64,000 nt of DNA from Apostichopus japonicus (taxonomy: Eukaryota; Echinodermata; Holothuroidea; Aspidochirotida; Stichopodidae): contig NC_092565.1 of NCBI RefSeq assembly GCF_037975245.1, forward strand, positions 6,564,999 to 6,628,998. The letters are read 5' to 3'. Both the position numbers and the translations under genes were made by a program. Under the pieces are notes generated by a model. The model did not search any database. It had not been told where the DNA came from and saw only the letters and a program-made list of their open reading frames with translations. Position 1 is the stretch's first letter. Each line of letters starts with the position of its first letter. This document shows positions 10,207 through 25,349 of the stretch, in pieces.

Positions 10207-10302
10207 CAGTGGCATATGGAGGGGAGCAAGGGAACTTTCCCAAAGGTGCAGGGTATATGGCCCCCCTGCCCCTGGGTGCTGATAATTCTCACTATGCCAC
10301 TG
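10207..10302. mobile_element. Short TIR element (hAT-like MITE)
   Basis: A 96-bp element with perfect 10-bp terminal inverted repeats, CAGTGGCATA at the left and TATGCCACTG at the right. CAGTGG-type ends are common in non-autonomous hAT elements. The interior is rich in C and G runs. No clear 8-bp target duplication flanks it, so the superfamily is tentative. Confidence 0.5.
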
Positions 10303-10961
10303 ATCGTACTTGGAGTTTTTGCATGCAAGCCATAATAAAATTTGCAATATATTGAAGAAAATACAGCAATTACAACAAACTGAATGTTGTACATATGACA
10401 CCTAGCATGCAGCTAGCGTGTGCATACTGTAGTAGGACACTTGTCACTGCTCCATCTTATTCCTGGGAGTTAATATAGTTATGGATTTACCACCAGAGAG
10501 AAGACATGTACATGAATAAATAGGTGGTATACATGTGATTTCCACTAAACAATATTTTGTGTCACCTTCACATATAAGTAACATTAGGTAGACACATACA
10601 TACCATATGAGTCACATATTTAATGAGTAATATTAGGATATTCAAAACTTCCAATACCTCAAAATATTGAAATGTTGAAATTATACAGATCAATGAATGG
10701 TACTGTTAGTAGGACATTCAGCATACAACCATTCACGCATGAGGGTGAGACACTTGTTACTGTGTTTGAAAAGATTTTCTCAATATCCTCTACTGTTAAA
10801 TTGAAGTAAAATAATAAAAACAAAACAGAGAGGACAAACACATGCAATTTATTTTGAACTGCATATCGTCATTTGAGTGTGTACTTTACTACTTTTCACA
10901 ACTACTAACGTATGCCACCAAAGTCAGTTCAATGCTATAAGGTCACCAAACTGATTCACTA
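10303..10961. other. No gene seen
   Basis: AT-rich sequence between the short TIR element and the LINE relic. Only short, non-conserved frames. Confidence 0.5.
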
Positions 10962-11440
10962 TTTTTTTGACCATTTATCATGACGTTAAAAAGCAAATAT
11001 CGCCCAACCCTACCTATATGTCTATGTGTCCTTCTACTCTTCAATATGCAGCTCAGATTTGGGACCCTTATAACGTCTCAGATCAAGATAAAATCGAAAA
11101 AAATCAAAGGAAGGCAGCACGTTTTGTAACTTGTGTTTTCCGTAGGCAATCCAGCGTCACTGAGGTCATAAAGACTTTGAAATGGGAACCCCCACAAAAA
11201 GAAGGAAAAGGGCCAGACTCATGCTTTTAATCAAATTATTAATGGCCTAGTTGCAGTCCCAAACAAGACTAATCCCTTCTTGAAACCAGGGAGACGTGGC
11301 TGCGATACTCAAATTCCACATAATTATGGTGCTTTTCTGTATAGTTTCTATCCTAGGACTATAATAGACTGGAATACACAATCCTTGGCCGATAAGGAGA
11401 GTCCTAGTCTTGAGGTGTTTAAAACTAGATTGCCCACGCA
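10962..11440 (+). pseudogene. LINE reverse-transcriptase C-terminal relic (CR1/jockey-like)
   Basis: The plus strand encodes the recognisable end of a non-LTR retrotransposon polymerase: LQYAAQIWDPYNVSDQDKIE, then QRKAARFVTCVFRRQSSVTE, then LKWEPP. After a frame change near 11190 come FNQIINGLVAVP, YSFYPRTIIDWN and SLEVFKTRL. The order and spacing match the conserved tail of CR1/jockey-type elements. At least one frameshift separates the parts and everything upstream of this tail is missing, as expected of a 5'-truncated, dead copy. No poly-A or microsatellite tail is obvious. Confidence 0.85.
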
Positions 11441-12278
11441 TTGTTTGTTAGTGATACTTAGCACTGATGCCCTGCGTAACAACATCCTCGTTGTGATATC
11501 CGAGAGTAAAGAGTACTAACAGAAACAGAAATACACTGTAGATTGGTGTGTGCTCATCAGCAAAAATCTGGTTACTGCCAAAAAGTGACTTCAGCTCTTG
11601 CTGCCCATAGACGTTAACTCGAATTAGGCCAGTGTGGTTTAATTTACATAAATACCTTAAGCCTAACCTAATTGTGCATCGTTTAATTGTACATGAACCA
11701 TGGTCTCTAGTGTGGATGATTGCGGAAAGTTCCTACTAGTTCATGAGCTACTAATAATATCAGTAATAAGGCCTAGTGCTGTCTAGCCTACGCTTCTTAT
11801 CGTATACAAGTAGCATGGACACTTCGAAATTCGGACACCTAAACCTTAAAACACCCCAAAACTATATCTTCTGGTCTAAATCACCGGAAAATATATTTGA
11901 TATGGTGGGAGAATTGTGTTATATTATGATACACGGCTAAACTATCCTTCCTGCAAGCTGTTTTCACGTTGTATTCCAAGAAGATTCTTCGTGATTGTGG
12001 ATCTGGTATTTCTTTGCTAGAGTATTGTGAAGTTCGGACACCCAATCACTGGTCAGATCAGTGCACCCAACCCACAGTGTGGCGCTGGTGATAAAATTGG
12101 TGGCGCAGTTGCTCTTTCAGTAATTATAACATTCATAGATGTCATTTTATTGACAAATATGTAAGAACTTACTTGCACACGGGTCATTTTGGAGAGAAAA
12201 TAACTGTTGCTTTGTAGTTTTTCCTGAAATTGGCTGTTGCTATAGGTTGCATTGGTGAAATCGTGTATTTCTTTGAAG

Positions 12279-12279
<1 letters not shown>
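11441..12279. other. No established gene; weak minus-strand first-exon candidate
   Basis: At 12187-12173 (minus) an ATG in a good context (AAAATGAC) is followed by four codons and a strong CAA/GTAAGT donor. This could be a first coding exon, but five codons are too little to judge. The rest shows nothing. Confidence 0.3.

Positions 12280-12325
<46 letters not shown>
12280..12325. repeat. (TA)n microsatellite
   Basis: Uninterrupted TA run of about 22 units. Confidence 0.95.
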
Positions 12326-13404
<1,079 letters not shown>

Positions 13405-14979
13405 GAATATGTCTCTATTTTCAGATCCTTGATAATTTGGAATCACTAATTTCCAGTACAGCGCCATCAGAAAGGTACTCCGTAGTGTCACCAATCTACG
13501 GTGCTTTGTTATAGGTTATAGGCCTATACCATCGCACAGTAAGATTATAAAACGGTTCTCAATGGACCTAAAGAAATTACATTTTAACATTTTTTTGGTC
13601 CAGTCATCATTATTCTTATTGATACATAGTTGTTGACGAGGACGTAACAAAACTACTGATGGTCTAAATATCAGGTGGATTGAAGGTGATGATTAAAGAC
13701 GCCTTAGAAATTAGGTTACAGAGGAAGATCATAGCCCTCAAAAAGAGCTGGCAGATGTGTTGGGGGAATTCTCTATGCTAAACTTTCATCCTTTCTAGTT
13801 CAAAATCTAAACGGTCATGGTTGTTAAATTTTGGATGTGCCATGAAAGCCCAAGCCAAGTCAAGGTAGGACACGAAGGTTGCAAAACCTTTATAGCGGTC
13901 TTTGGAAAGTGACGAATTAAGTGTGTATGTCGATAGAACAATTAATTGTGGTGTGGACGACACCCTGTATACAGCAACTAACAGCAACTAACGGAGGGCG
14001 TACAGTTCCACATATTTAGTTACTTGGAAATAGCGCAATGTCTAGGCGCTATGCTATATAAACACACGACACTGCAGCAGGATCTTTCCCATGAGAACTG
14101 AGTCAAGAACCACCAGGACCGTATGACCCCCTCAGAATCGATGCTCATGAATGTAAGAAATCTAGCTTGGACTACGGAATTCATGTTAAAACACATCAAA
14201 ATAACCTTTCTTATGAGACTAGGCTATAGAAACATTTCTAAATCTCCCTCTTCCCATTCCTTTCGGACCGCCATGTGCAAGTAGAATTGTGGGTTGAGAC
14301 TTTTGAATTTCCCTCAAAAATCTTCAATCGAAAAGCGGTGTGTTGGTCTTGATTTTTATCATTAATAAATTTTCTTCAGATAATCAAATCATCGTAAACG
14401 TGTACAGGAAACACGGAAAGTACCATTGCATACTTAAGGTATACCTCTTCCATGGGCAAAGTGCATTTCGCGGACACATTTTCTGCCACCCCACGAAAAG
14501 ATTTTCAAGATCCTATGGATGCGGCCAACACAAACCTTATGACAAGGAAAATATGTAATATATATATATATATATATTTACTTAAGCAACTTTGTATAGA
14601 TGCATATAATGTATACTCACGACAGGAAAATTCATTATAACAGATTGACAAACGTGCCCGTAAAACTTTTACTTGTGTATATAATGTAAGATCCGCATTT
14701 CATGGTAGTATCGGTCCCTATCTCAAGTATTATGGCCCCGGATTGTGTACGAAGTTTCCGTGTAGCCCACAGGATCCATTTAGCATACCCACCCTCTCCT
14801 CTGGGGTACACAAATTCGATGTGCCCTGCATGTGTATCACGTGACTAAAGAACTACGTACGACAGGGACATGCGCATGAATTTTGTGTTCTTATAGTTGA
14901 CAATATTTTTCATGTTGTACGGCGCATCTTAGCGTTACTATTGCTGAACGTAGCCTTGTACGCTTATAAATAAATATAA
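13405..14979. other. No gene seen; dispersed repeat copy inside
   Basis: 14088-14147 (CATGAGAACTGAGTCAAG ... GAATCGATGCTCA) recurs diverged at 54761-54834. A short TA run lies at 14558-14578. Otherwise no gene-like signal. Confidence 0.5.
14088..14147. repeat. Dispersed repeat, copy 1
   Basis: Shares ATGAGAACTGAGTCA, then an ACCA/CAG-GACC block and AGAATCG, with 54761-54834. Both copies lack coding potential. Confidence 0.55.
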
Positions 14980-15742
14980 ATCTATATGTCTGTCTATCTC
15001 TCTATTTGTCTACCTGTCTATCGATCGGTCTATATGTCTATCTGTCTGTATGTATGGTTATCCTTCTGTCTATATGTCTATCTGTCTGTCTACATGTCTA
15101 TCTATCTGTCTGTCTGTCAGTATGTCTGCTTGTCTCTCAATCTTTCTATCTATATGTCTGTCTATCTCTCTATTTGTCTGCCTGTCTATCGATCGGTCTA
15201 TATGTCTATCTGTCTGTATGTATGGTTATCCTTCTGTCTATATGTTCATCTGTCTGTCTACATGTCTATCTATCTGTCTGTCAGTATGTCTGCTTGTCTC
15301 TCAATCTTTCTATCTATATGTCTGTCTATCTCTCTATTTGTCTGCCTGTCTATCGATCGGTCTATATGTCTATCTGTCTATCTGTCTGGTTATCCTTCTG
15401 TCTATATGTTTATCTGTCTGTCTGTATGTTTATCTGTCTGTCAGTACGTCTGTTTGTCTCTCAATCTTTCTATCTATATGTCTGTCTATCTCTCTATCTG
15501 TCTACCTGTCTATCGATCGGTCTATATGTCTATCTGTTTGTCTATATGGTTATCCTTTTGTCTATATGTTTTCTGTCTGTCTATATGTTTATATGTCTGT
15601 CAGTATGTCTCTCTTATCTTATCTATATGTGTGTATATCTGTCCGCCTGTCAATCGGTATATCTGTCTATCTATATATTTACCATATGTTTACCTGTATG
15701 TATGCATGTCTATATACAGTGTCTATCTATCGTTATATATTA
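14980..15742. repeat. TCTG/TATC tetranucleotide array with higher-order repeats
   Basis: About 760 bp of mixed TCTG, TATC and TATG tetranucleotides. A diagnostic word TCGATCGG appears at 15023, 15189, 15353 and 15513, so the array consists of four higher-order units of about 160-168 bp. Each unit contains the ordered blocks CTCAATCTTTC, GATCGGTC and GGTTATCCTTC. Three overlapping plus-strand frames of 260-315 codons (Ser, Leu, Cys, Val, Tyr only) are by-products of a repeat lacking stops. Confidence 0.9.
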
Positions 15743-17819
15743 TCCCCATATTTCCTCACCCATTTTGACATGCTACCCACTTGCAACCCACTTGCAACAG
15801 GAGAAATGTTATTCATAGGCTATACATTTTACCAAAGCAACAGAGAATTTAGAAAGAAAAGCTTATGTTTAAAGAATAAAGGGAATCGTGTGATTAATAG
15901 CCACAGTGACTTCTGTTCACGTCAATGTGTCAGGCATGAGAAAAAGAGAAAATTGAATCTGTTGTACCGAAACATTCATTCTAATTTTTTCCCCTAGACC
16001 AATTGCAACTTCTCTCGGATGTCAAGAAAATCTTTCGATTGGTCCCGTTTTCCTTTTTGTGTAGTACGCAGCAGGCATTAAAGAAAAATATGTATAAAAG
16101 ATTGCATGTAACGGAAGGCGTATAAAGTAGGGTATAGACAATACTAAAGAAACCCGCAATGCCCGTCTCTGATTGGTCACGTTTAAATGGTCAAATATTT
16201 ATATAATTTACAGGTAATTATAGAACTAAAGGATGACCGTTCGAGAAAAAAAATAAGTTTGATATGTCATAGTCCAGGGAAATACCCTCACCCCCCCCCC
16301 CCCCAAATAAGAATAATAATAAACCCCGACTAGTCTCAGTTTAATATTTCCATAGGTATTTCGGTTTCAATATATTCAAATTTAAAATACGTTTTATCTC
16401 TGGAATACTCCTTTAAGGCTTACTTGATGATGACGTCACCTCCTCGGTGCAGACATAACTATTTAACGTTAATCCATCCATTGGTTTATAACATATAATT
16501 AGTCAATCTATAGCACGTTCTTTCTCATTTATGAACTATACAGAGCAGTCTTGGGGTGACATGTCTTATGATATTGAGTTTGAATTGCATCTGAAGAAAC
16601 TGACCTAATAATGGTCTTAGTTTTAGACAAAGACAAGTCCCAAACCACTTTAATTGATGATTTACATATTCATAACTGCTTATCTACATATCCATTAAAA
16701 CACAAGAACAACAAAGCTAATAAATGTTGATATACATTGCGTGCTCACATTCACGCTTTAATACTGACAGGTGATCACAGTGATCAATAAATTCAGACCT
16801 TATGCGGAATTTTGACATTACGTTCTTTAAACCTGGCTGTTACCACATGACTCAAGCTTTCGTTATATATATGTGTATTTTGGAAAATTAATGATTAATT
16901 AAACAAACAACACCCTCCTCCCCCCCAAAAAAAACAAATAAGTTAATGCAAAATAACGTTCTCCCCTCAAAAAAAATCATTGTTTTCTTCTCTCATATAG
17001 ACAATTGTATATAGCTCTATAAGTAAACCAATCCACATTCGATTTGATGAATTGGTTTGTAGTTTTGTCCCTTGGAAGAATCAATGAAAACGCGCGAATA
17101 CGATCTGCACAGTTGATTCTCCAGCTGATTTGAAAACCCGGGGTTCCACTCAACGTCCAGCTCAGCATAACGTGATTATGTGGATGTGGTTATGTGATAT
17201 AGTGTGACAAGCTTTACAGTGGATGTGGAATATCACCACTAACTGATCTCTATACACTGTCTATACACTGGCTTGCGCTAAATTAATTCGTGATTTGGAC
17301 AACCGCCATAACTTTTTATACAGACATCACCATATTTTTTAATCGCGGCTGTGACTTTCAATAACAACAACAACAACAAAAGACCCAGTTTTATTCAAGG
17401 GAGTGATAGTATCATCTTATTGTATTTTCAAAATCTTTCCATATCACCTTTCTGTCTGTGATTCCCCCCCCCCCCTATTTTTCATTCTATATGTGATAGT
17501 TGGCTATATGCATCGCTTAACAAAAGAACGGTATTTCCTTTCTCTTTATCTTCTTTTGTTTTTGATATGGTCGTATTACTGGTCTGTGAAAGCACATACA
17601 TCTACATCACAGGATAGAAACAACCCCACCAAACTGGGGAGGAAACACATGGTCGAAACACAGTTGATGAGTTATATAGTACACAAAGTGAACAACATTA
17701 TTTGGAAATAACGGTTTGGAAGAAAATTGGTGCCCAACCTTCAACGGCTTTTTTTTTTAACTTGATTCAAATTTTGAAATTATTTCAAGACAGACGGTGA
17801 GAAGTTCTTTGTTTACTTC
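15743..17819. other. No gene seen
   Basis: AT-rich sequence with long C runs at about 16288-16305 and 17463-17475, and a TGACGTCA at 16431. A minus-strand GTAAGCC donor near 16418 lacks a convincing exon. Confidence 0.5.
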
Positions 17820-17880
17820 ATGTCAGGTCTAATAACTGGATTATTATATCTCTGCCTCCTGCAGTTGGAAGCTTTCCAAG
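17820..17880 (+). CDS. Candidate first coding exon with signal peptide
   Basis: The ATG at 17820 opens the 20-residue sequence MSGLITGLLYLCLLQLEAFQ and runs into a consensus donor, AAG/GTAAGTACC, in phase 1. Short N-region, Leu-rich core and polar end fit a cleavable signal peptide. A phase-1 break after the signal peptide is the usual arrangement for extracellular multidomain proteins, whose modules are mostly phase 1-1. No downstream exon could be tied to it in the window, so the mature protein is unknown. A chance ATG plus donor cannot be excluded. Confidence 0.45.
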
Positions 17881-18370
17881 GTAAGTACCATCTTTGTCTT
17901 CCTATTACTATTATTTTTCATATTTTTTATTATTTATTGCGTTATCAATCATACCTATATATATTACAAATAACCGAGTCTATGAGATGTAGGTAATATA
18001 ACATTACTGAGTGTTAATAGGCCTGGTATTGATGGGGTGGAAGGGGAGGGGGCAGATTGAATAAGCGGGATTGGGAAGGGTATAGACTGGGCAGAGGGCT
18101 GGGGGGGGGGGGGTAGAGGGAATAAGCCTGATTGAGAAAGATAGATGGGGGAAGGAAGAATAGATCATTTTGGAATAGCAGCTATGATTTATCATTGTTT
18201 ATCATACCTATTTCATATTCATATAATTATAAAACAAATGTTTTGTTTTGTTTATGGGACATGGTGGATTGGGACACGGTCCATGAAGCACAAAGGGGGC
18301 AATGGCGGGGTTGACTAAGGATTCAATATATGTATATTAGATGAAAACAAGCTAACAGAATTAGGAACTT

Positions 18371-18413
<43 letters not shown>
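18371..18413. repeat. (CA)n(TA)n microsatellite
   Basis: A short CA run passing directly into TA dinucleotides. Confidence 0.9.
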
Positions 18414-18417
<4 letters not shown>

Positions 18418-20773
18418 AAATGTTTTAATTTATTTATTCCAGAGAAAAAATGTATCCGATGTTATTAGTTTGATGTAGACACATATACAAATCGTTGTAG
18501 AGGTCTGGGAGTTAATGACATATATAGTTATAGACCTCAAATATAGTACAATGAGAATTGTTGTAAGCCTTCGTGGCATTATATGTCCTCCCAGACGACG
18601 GAGGAAAGATACCGTTACACAAGTGTGGGTGAGTGTGGGGGGGGGGGAGGGGTGAATGCACTTGCTCTGTATTCTGACTATATAGAGGTATTGTTAGGTT
18701 GCGGTACGTTGCTTTGAACAATGGGGAGGGAGAGAGACAATGGGTCCTCAGTCTGGATGTAAAACATACCTGTATGCAGATATATATATATATATGTTTG
18801 TGTGCATGCTGCTTATTGTTTTTTATTATACTTATACCAGTATACGCCATGGATAGATAAGTACATAGAAAGCCAAACGTTTCAATAATTAAAGCAAAAC
18901 TTCAGAATTCGGTTGTCGGAGAAAAGATTGTGCTAGGGATTGCAACGCGACAGTGGCTTACTTCTATAACGATTTCGCGCATAAATAAAGAGAAAGGGCC
19001 CATCTTGAGGAGGAGAAATATAGCACAGCGATCTTTTAATCATTTATCAATTGGTTGTCGGGGTCTCGGAATTCCAAGACCGTGTTCTTATTTCATGCAT
19101 GATGCTATATACCATGATCGACAGTCAGTCCCGTGGTTACAATTATCAAACTTTAATTGTGTTAATTTGCGAATGTAATACTTCAGGGTCAAAGTTAAAA
19201 GTATAACGCACTTTGAGAAGCGATACCCGGCGGATATCTACTTAATTGGGAGAGCAGATGGGTATAACAGGACAAGGGTCCAGTAAAATCTACCCCAATC
19301 TGCACTCAGCATGGCAAGTATTTACATAGCCTACTTGACTTGATCATCAAGTTGTATAAAGAATTGCTCTCAAGTATACTCGCGAACTCCGTCCTTATTA
19401 AAATGAAGCCTGCTATGTATATAGGTGCTGACAAAAATGTACACAAATATAGCCTATGGGAGTTCACTTTCAGGCCTAGCGAGAAGAGAGGTAGGGGGAG
19501 GGGGGCTGTCAAGGGCGCGGGCTGGGGGTGGTGTGTATGGTGAACAGTTGTACGTCCCCTTTTCCACTCCACACACAAATAACTAGTATAATTACTAGCG
19601 CACCCTTGTGTGTAGACCAAATGATATACATTGTATATAGCATAAATAGTATTAGTATGCCCCAGTATTAGTAATATTATAACCCAGAATGCGCCATTTC
19701 CACATCTCATTTGTCTGTTCTTTTTTGGGGGAAATTACTAGTCCATAGGAATGGACGGTTTCAACTATAAACTCTCCTTTTGAAAATTATGAATTCGGCT
19801 ATGGGTTAGGCCGGGGTTAAGACCAGGGGCGTGGGGTCAATAAGGAGGTCGTGAAAATATGGGATAAATAATAATAATGTTTACTTTCAGAATATAAGCC
19901 TGCATAGAGCCTTTTGATTACTTATTTTATTTAGGCTGCGCGTAATCCTTTTTTCATCGATTAAAATATATTTGTTTACTGCCAATTAACACATTAGATT
20001 TCTGGTATACCTTAACCTAAATGTAGCAAATATGCATTCCCCCAGACCGAGGCAATTTCACCGCAACAAAAAGCAAGACAACACACATTTCGCGACTGAA
20101 CTTGCTGGTTAAGTGATGAATGTATTTTTGAACAAATTTGAATAAGTAGAAATATTCAGAAATAATCAAACGTTTGTGGTACGTTTGTCAATAATACTAC
20201 CGGGTGTAATCTTTTGCACATGAGTATCATAATCTGGGTTGGTTTGTATAGGGTTCAAACCATGAAACAGCAGGTTTGCATAACATAAGATACTTATCTT
20301 CCGATTTTTGGCGACATAAGAATCTACTTGAACCATTTTCTACCACTTCAGCTGTCGTTAAACGTTACGAACTGTCTCACGCACAAAGTTGAAATCATAC
20401 GATATATTAACCTTTATAAGGCCCCACTTTCACCCCCTTGCTAGATCCTTTCCGTTACCAACGTTTTCATAAGCGTTTGATGAACACGTCATTATTGCGT
20501 TGGATGACGAATTCGCAGGATCCCCCCCCCCCCCGCAGAACGTCGAATTCCCGAAGGAGAAGCAAACTCGTTACCGATTTCGAACGGAAGAATATTAATA
20601 TTACCGTATATAGAGGGAAACTGTTTGTATGAGGAAGTTTCAAATGACGAAAAATGGTAGTTATTAATATTGATAAAGCCAGTTCCGGGGGTAGCTTGAA
20701 ATTAGATTGCATTAGATGTCAAAAGAAATTTCGTTTGAATTGACAACAGTTTTCGTTTTCTACATGGTGTAAC

Positions 20774-20790
20774 TATATATATACATATAT

Positions 20791-20836
<46 letters not shown>

Positions 20837-20837
20837 C
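20774..20837. repeat. (TA)n microsatellite, interrupted
   Basis: Several TA runs broken by ACATA, AAATA and TTTATA variants. Confidence 0.9.
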
Positions 20838-21985
20838 TGTGTTATACAACACTGCAACTCTTATTACAAAGTGCCGTAATCTGATAACTTTTCATAGAGT
20901 AAATGTAAAAAAAAATCCGACGAGGAAATAAATTTACACAACTACATAGGCACTTTCAGAATTACAAGCCTTGTGTGTATGTGTGTATACAGAATTAACG
21001 CACAAAAACCTGTGCAGCTGTTACAGTTTGAATTATTGGCCGATCGAAGGCATACTCACATAAGCTTGACATTTGTTCAGGTTTTATAAATATCACGTGA
21101 CATTGAATGATTTTATTGAGGTGACATTTAACGTATACATACTGAAAGACTCATTCATGATGTGATTCTCTCTCTATATATAAAAAGGATTCGATACCAT
21201 ACGTCGACATATTCAACACATGCTGCGTTCGGTCATTTCAGTTAAGGTAGCGTATTTAATGTTATCGCAAACCACATACGCGATTAATGAGCAACTCAGG
21301 GACTCAAAAAATACAAAAAAAATAATCAGTTTTCTCTCGACAAAGATTCACCACTTCACAGAACATTTTGTTAAAAAAAAGTAAAAAAAGGATGTTTAGA
21401 GGATTAGTTAATTTTGGAATACTGCCATATATACAACATATTTTCTACGGATATGATCAGTTGCAGGTGATGGGTTGGGGAAGAGAGGGGGAGGGGACGT
21501 AGGGAAGGCCAAGGGCCTGTTATAAGAGCGTTGAATTAACGTTGCTTTCAGTGTCGACGTTTAAATATGAAGTTATATATGGAAACGTATGATTAAATAT
21601 GAATTCGTGATAACACTATACCATCTAACAATGTTCAGTTCATATAAGCCTATATATTAACTGATTATTTGCTGAAATCCTAATTGTTTTTACAATCAGA
21701 CAACTGTGCTCCCTGATTCGGATATTGCATTCAGATGCATCTAATCGACAATATGGTAATATCAATAAAGGAAAATGTTGGCTGGAAAAAATGAACGAAT
21801 ATTAAAAAATTCTACACTATTGTAGAATCTACCTAAGAAGGTTTAACAATAAAATCTTACGTCCCACAACCCCCCCCCCCTCCCCCGGGATAAAATACAC
21901 ATGCGGTCACCCCGGTGTGGCAGGGGGTGGATAATAATTAATGGGATGTAGTTAGTTAAGATTACTAAATTACATCTGGTCGGAC

Positions 21986-21987
<2 letters not shown>

Positions 21988-22048
<61 letters not shown>
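21988..22048. repeat. (TA)n microsatellite
   Basis: Uninterrupted TA run of about 30 units. Confidence 0.95.
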
Positions 22049-22050
<2 letters not shown>

Positions 22051-22456
22051 TGAATAAGTGATGCGTAAGACCACACAAATATATTCACTGTATTAGGCCA
22101 GTGCTTTGTATCCCTACCCCTAACTATTTTTTTTATATACTTGCGGTTGATAACATATCGATTATAGTTTCTATAACAACAACAAAACCACGTTAGTGTC
22201 GTAATATATTATAACTGCTTTTGGAATGTCAAATGCATTGCTTTCGGTTATAGGCATATATGCAAACAAAATCAACGTCTAGCTCTTAATTTATGCATGC
22301 CGTTACGAGCCCTTAATTGTTATGTCATGTGTATCTACATATATACCAGCATTTTGAACTAATTTAACGTTATTCTGCTCCTACTAGGAATATGACGGTG
22401 ACAAACAATGTAACAATTAATTAATATATATATATATATGTAAATAAATAAATATA

Positions 22457-23836
<1,380 letters not shown>

Positions 23837-23839
<3 letters not shown>

Positions 23840-25349
23840 GCCTCGCTATGCATTCCGTTTAATAACCATGAACTAACCGACCCCTACATACTCTATGCAA
23901 CCTTATTATTGGGTAGTAATTGATCACACAATCATATACGATGTAATTTTTCTCCAAAACGTTTGGCCAATTCACAGAGATTGAGCGTTCAAAACATCCA
24001 AAGCAAAACAGGGGTTCAGAGGCGTTTCCGCTGAGTACTATTCTGGCATTCTTATGCCTATAGCGGGCTTCGCGCAAAAGAATTTGCCCACTTCTTTATG
24101 CGTTCTGAAAGTGTACACTTTGTATATATTTCGAATATCTCACTGATTCGCAATTTGTTTTGAGACACAAATCTGTAACGAACGATACGTGTGCACACGT
24201 CACTCACTGTACATGCTTTCACCCCATTCGCTGCGATTTGACCTAAGGTCACCGAAATCCCCGGATGTGCAATCGACAAATTACCGATTTTGAAAAGAAA
24301 GTTATTTTAGGAAACAACGACTATTTGAGGAGCTTGGGACTCTTATAACCAGTTTACATTCAACTCTCCTATGCAAATATCGTTCGAAAAGACCTTAATT
24401 CAATTGTCACAATTTGTTATATATGTGGGACCATTCAAAAAATGGCTACGTGCAGCTGCAACGAAAAGACTGCCAATGGTAACCTGTTTACCTATCGTAA
24501 CGTAATTGAAGGTTGTCTATGAATTAACAATACAGTTACAAAACGGAATTCTAAAGTTAAGAAGAAGTCACTACGATTTTTGGAAGAAGGGGATTCATTC
24601 TCCAAAACTAGTTGTTTTCCAACATTTGCTTTACACAACCGTAGAAGTATTATTTATCTCTCTAACGCAAACATAACTAATGTTACCGTTTGATAAAATG
24701 AAAAACACTTCAAATGTTACAATTTGTTATGTATGGGACAATTCGAAATTGGCAACGTGAGAAGTGAAATGACTGCTAATGCTTGGCCGGTATATAGAAA
24801 GAGGAAGATTATAATCGTAATAATGAATTTCTGGAACAACCAGCTTGTATCGAATATGCCTTCTCCAAAACCCGAGGCTCCATTTTGTTTTTTCATTTGA
24901 CGCTCTTGATTAATATTGTGCCATGGTCTTAAACTTTAAGCTGATTATTACGAGGTTCATAACCGAACTAGGAATTATCGTCCAATAATTTAAGACTTCG
25001 AAAAGGGTATATAGATCTAGGAAAAAAATACAATTATTTATTATTATTATCATAAACTATTATGATTAATATTATTATTATAGAGAAGTCACAACGACGG
25101 TAGAAGTCTAGACTGAAACGCTCCTTCCACTGAGTGAAATGAAAAGTTTAAATCTAGATAAGCTTTTCATGGTTTAATGTTGCGGTCGTCGACCGATGAA
25201 TACGACATGAATTCAACGAATTTAGTGCAAACAGACCTTCTATAGAAGGTCAATAAGTTGGTCGATTTTACAAGGCTGTTATCATAGATTGAACGAATGG
25301 AATTATGAGCTTGCTTAGTAGACTGACCGATATATACAAACAAGGGCCG
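23837..25349. other. No gene seen; diverged duplication inside
   Basis: Segments near 24395-24640 and 24705-24890 share ACAATTTGTTATGTATGGGA-like, ATTCGAAATTGGC-like and TTCTCCAAAAC blocks, so they are two old copies of a ~300-bp repeat. ATT/TTA-rich sequence lies at 25030-25080. No convincing exon. Confidence 0.45.

Larger units (their letters stand above)
17881..21987. other. No established gene; simple repeats
   Basis: Would be intron 1 if the signal-peptide exon is real. Holds (CA)n(TA)n at 18371-18413, TA runs at 18780-18796 and 20774-20837, and long G or C runs (18093-18112, about 18638-18648, 20521-20535). A minus-strand stretch at 19003-18962 has a pyrimidine-rich acceptor, an ATG and a GTAAGCC donor, but is short. 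No domain recognised. Confidence 0.4.

Noticed and set aside
14986-15997. Three overlapping plus-strand open frames of 260-315 codons
   Set aside because: They lie wholly or mainly in the TCTG/TATC array. The composition is restricted to a few residues and all three frames are open, which is a repeat property.
19306-19710. 134-codon minus-strand ATG frame with a hydrophobic N-terminus
   Set aside because: A length that can be expected by chance once in a window like this; no domain, no splice context, and low-complexity Pro/His middle.
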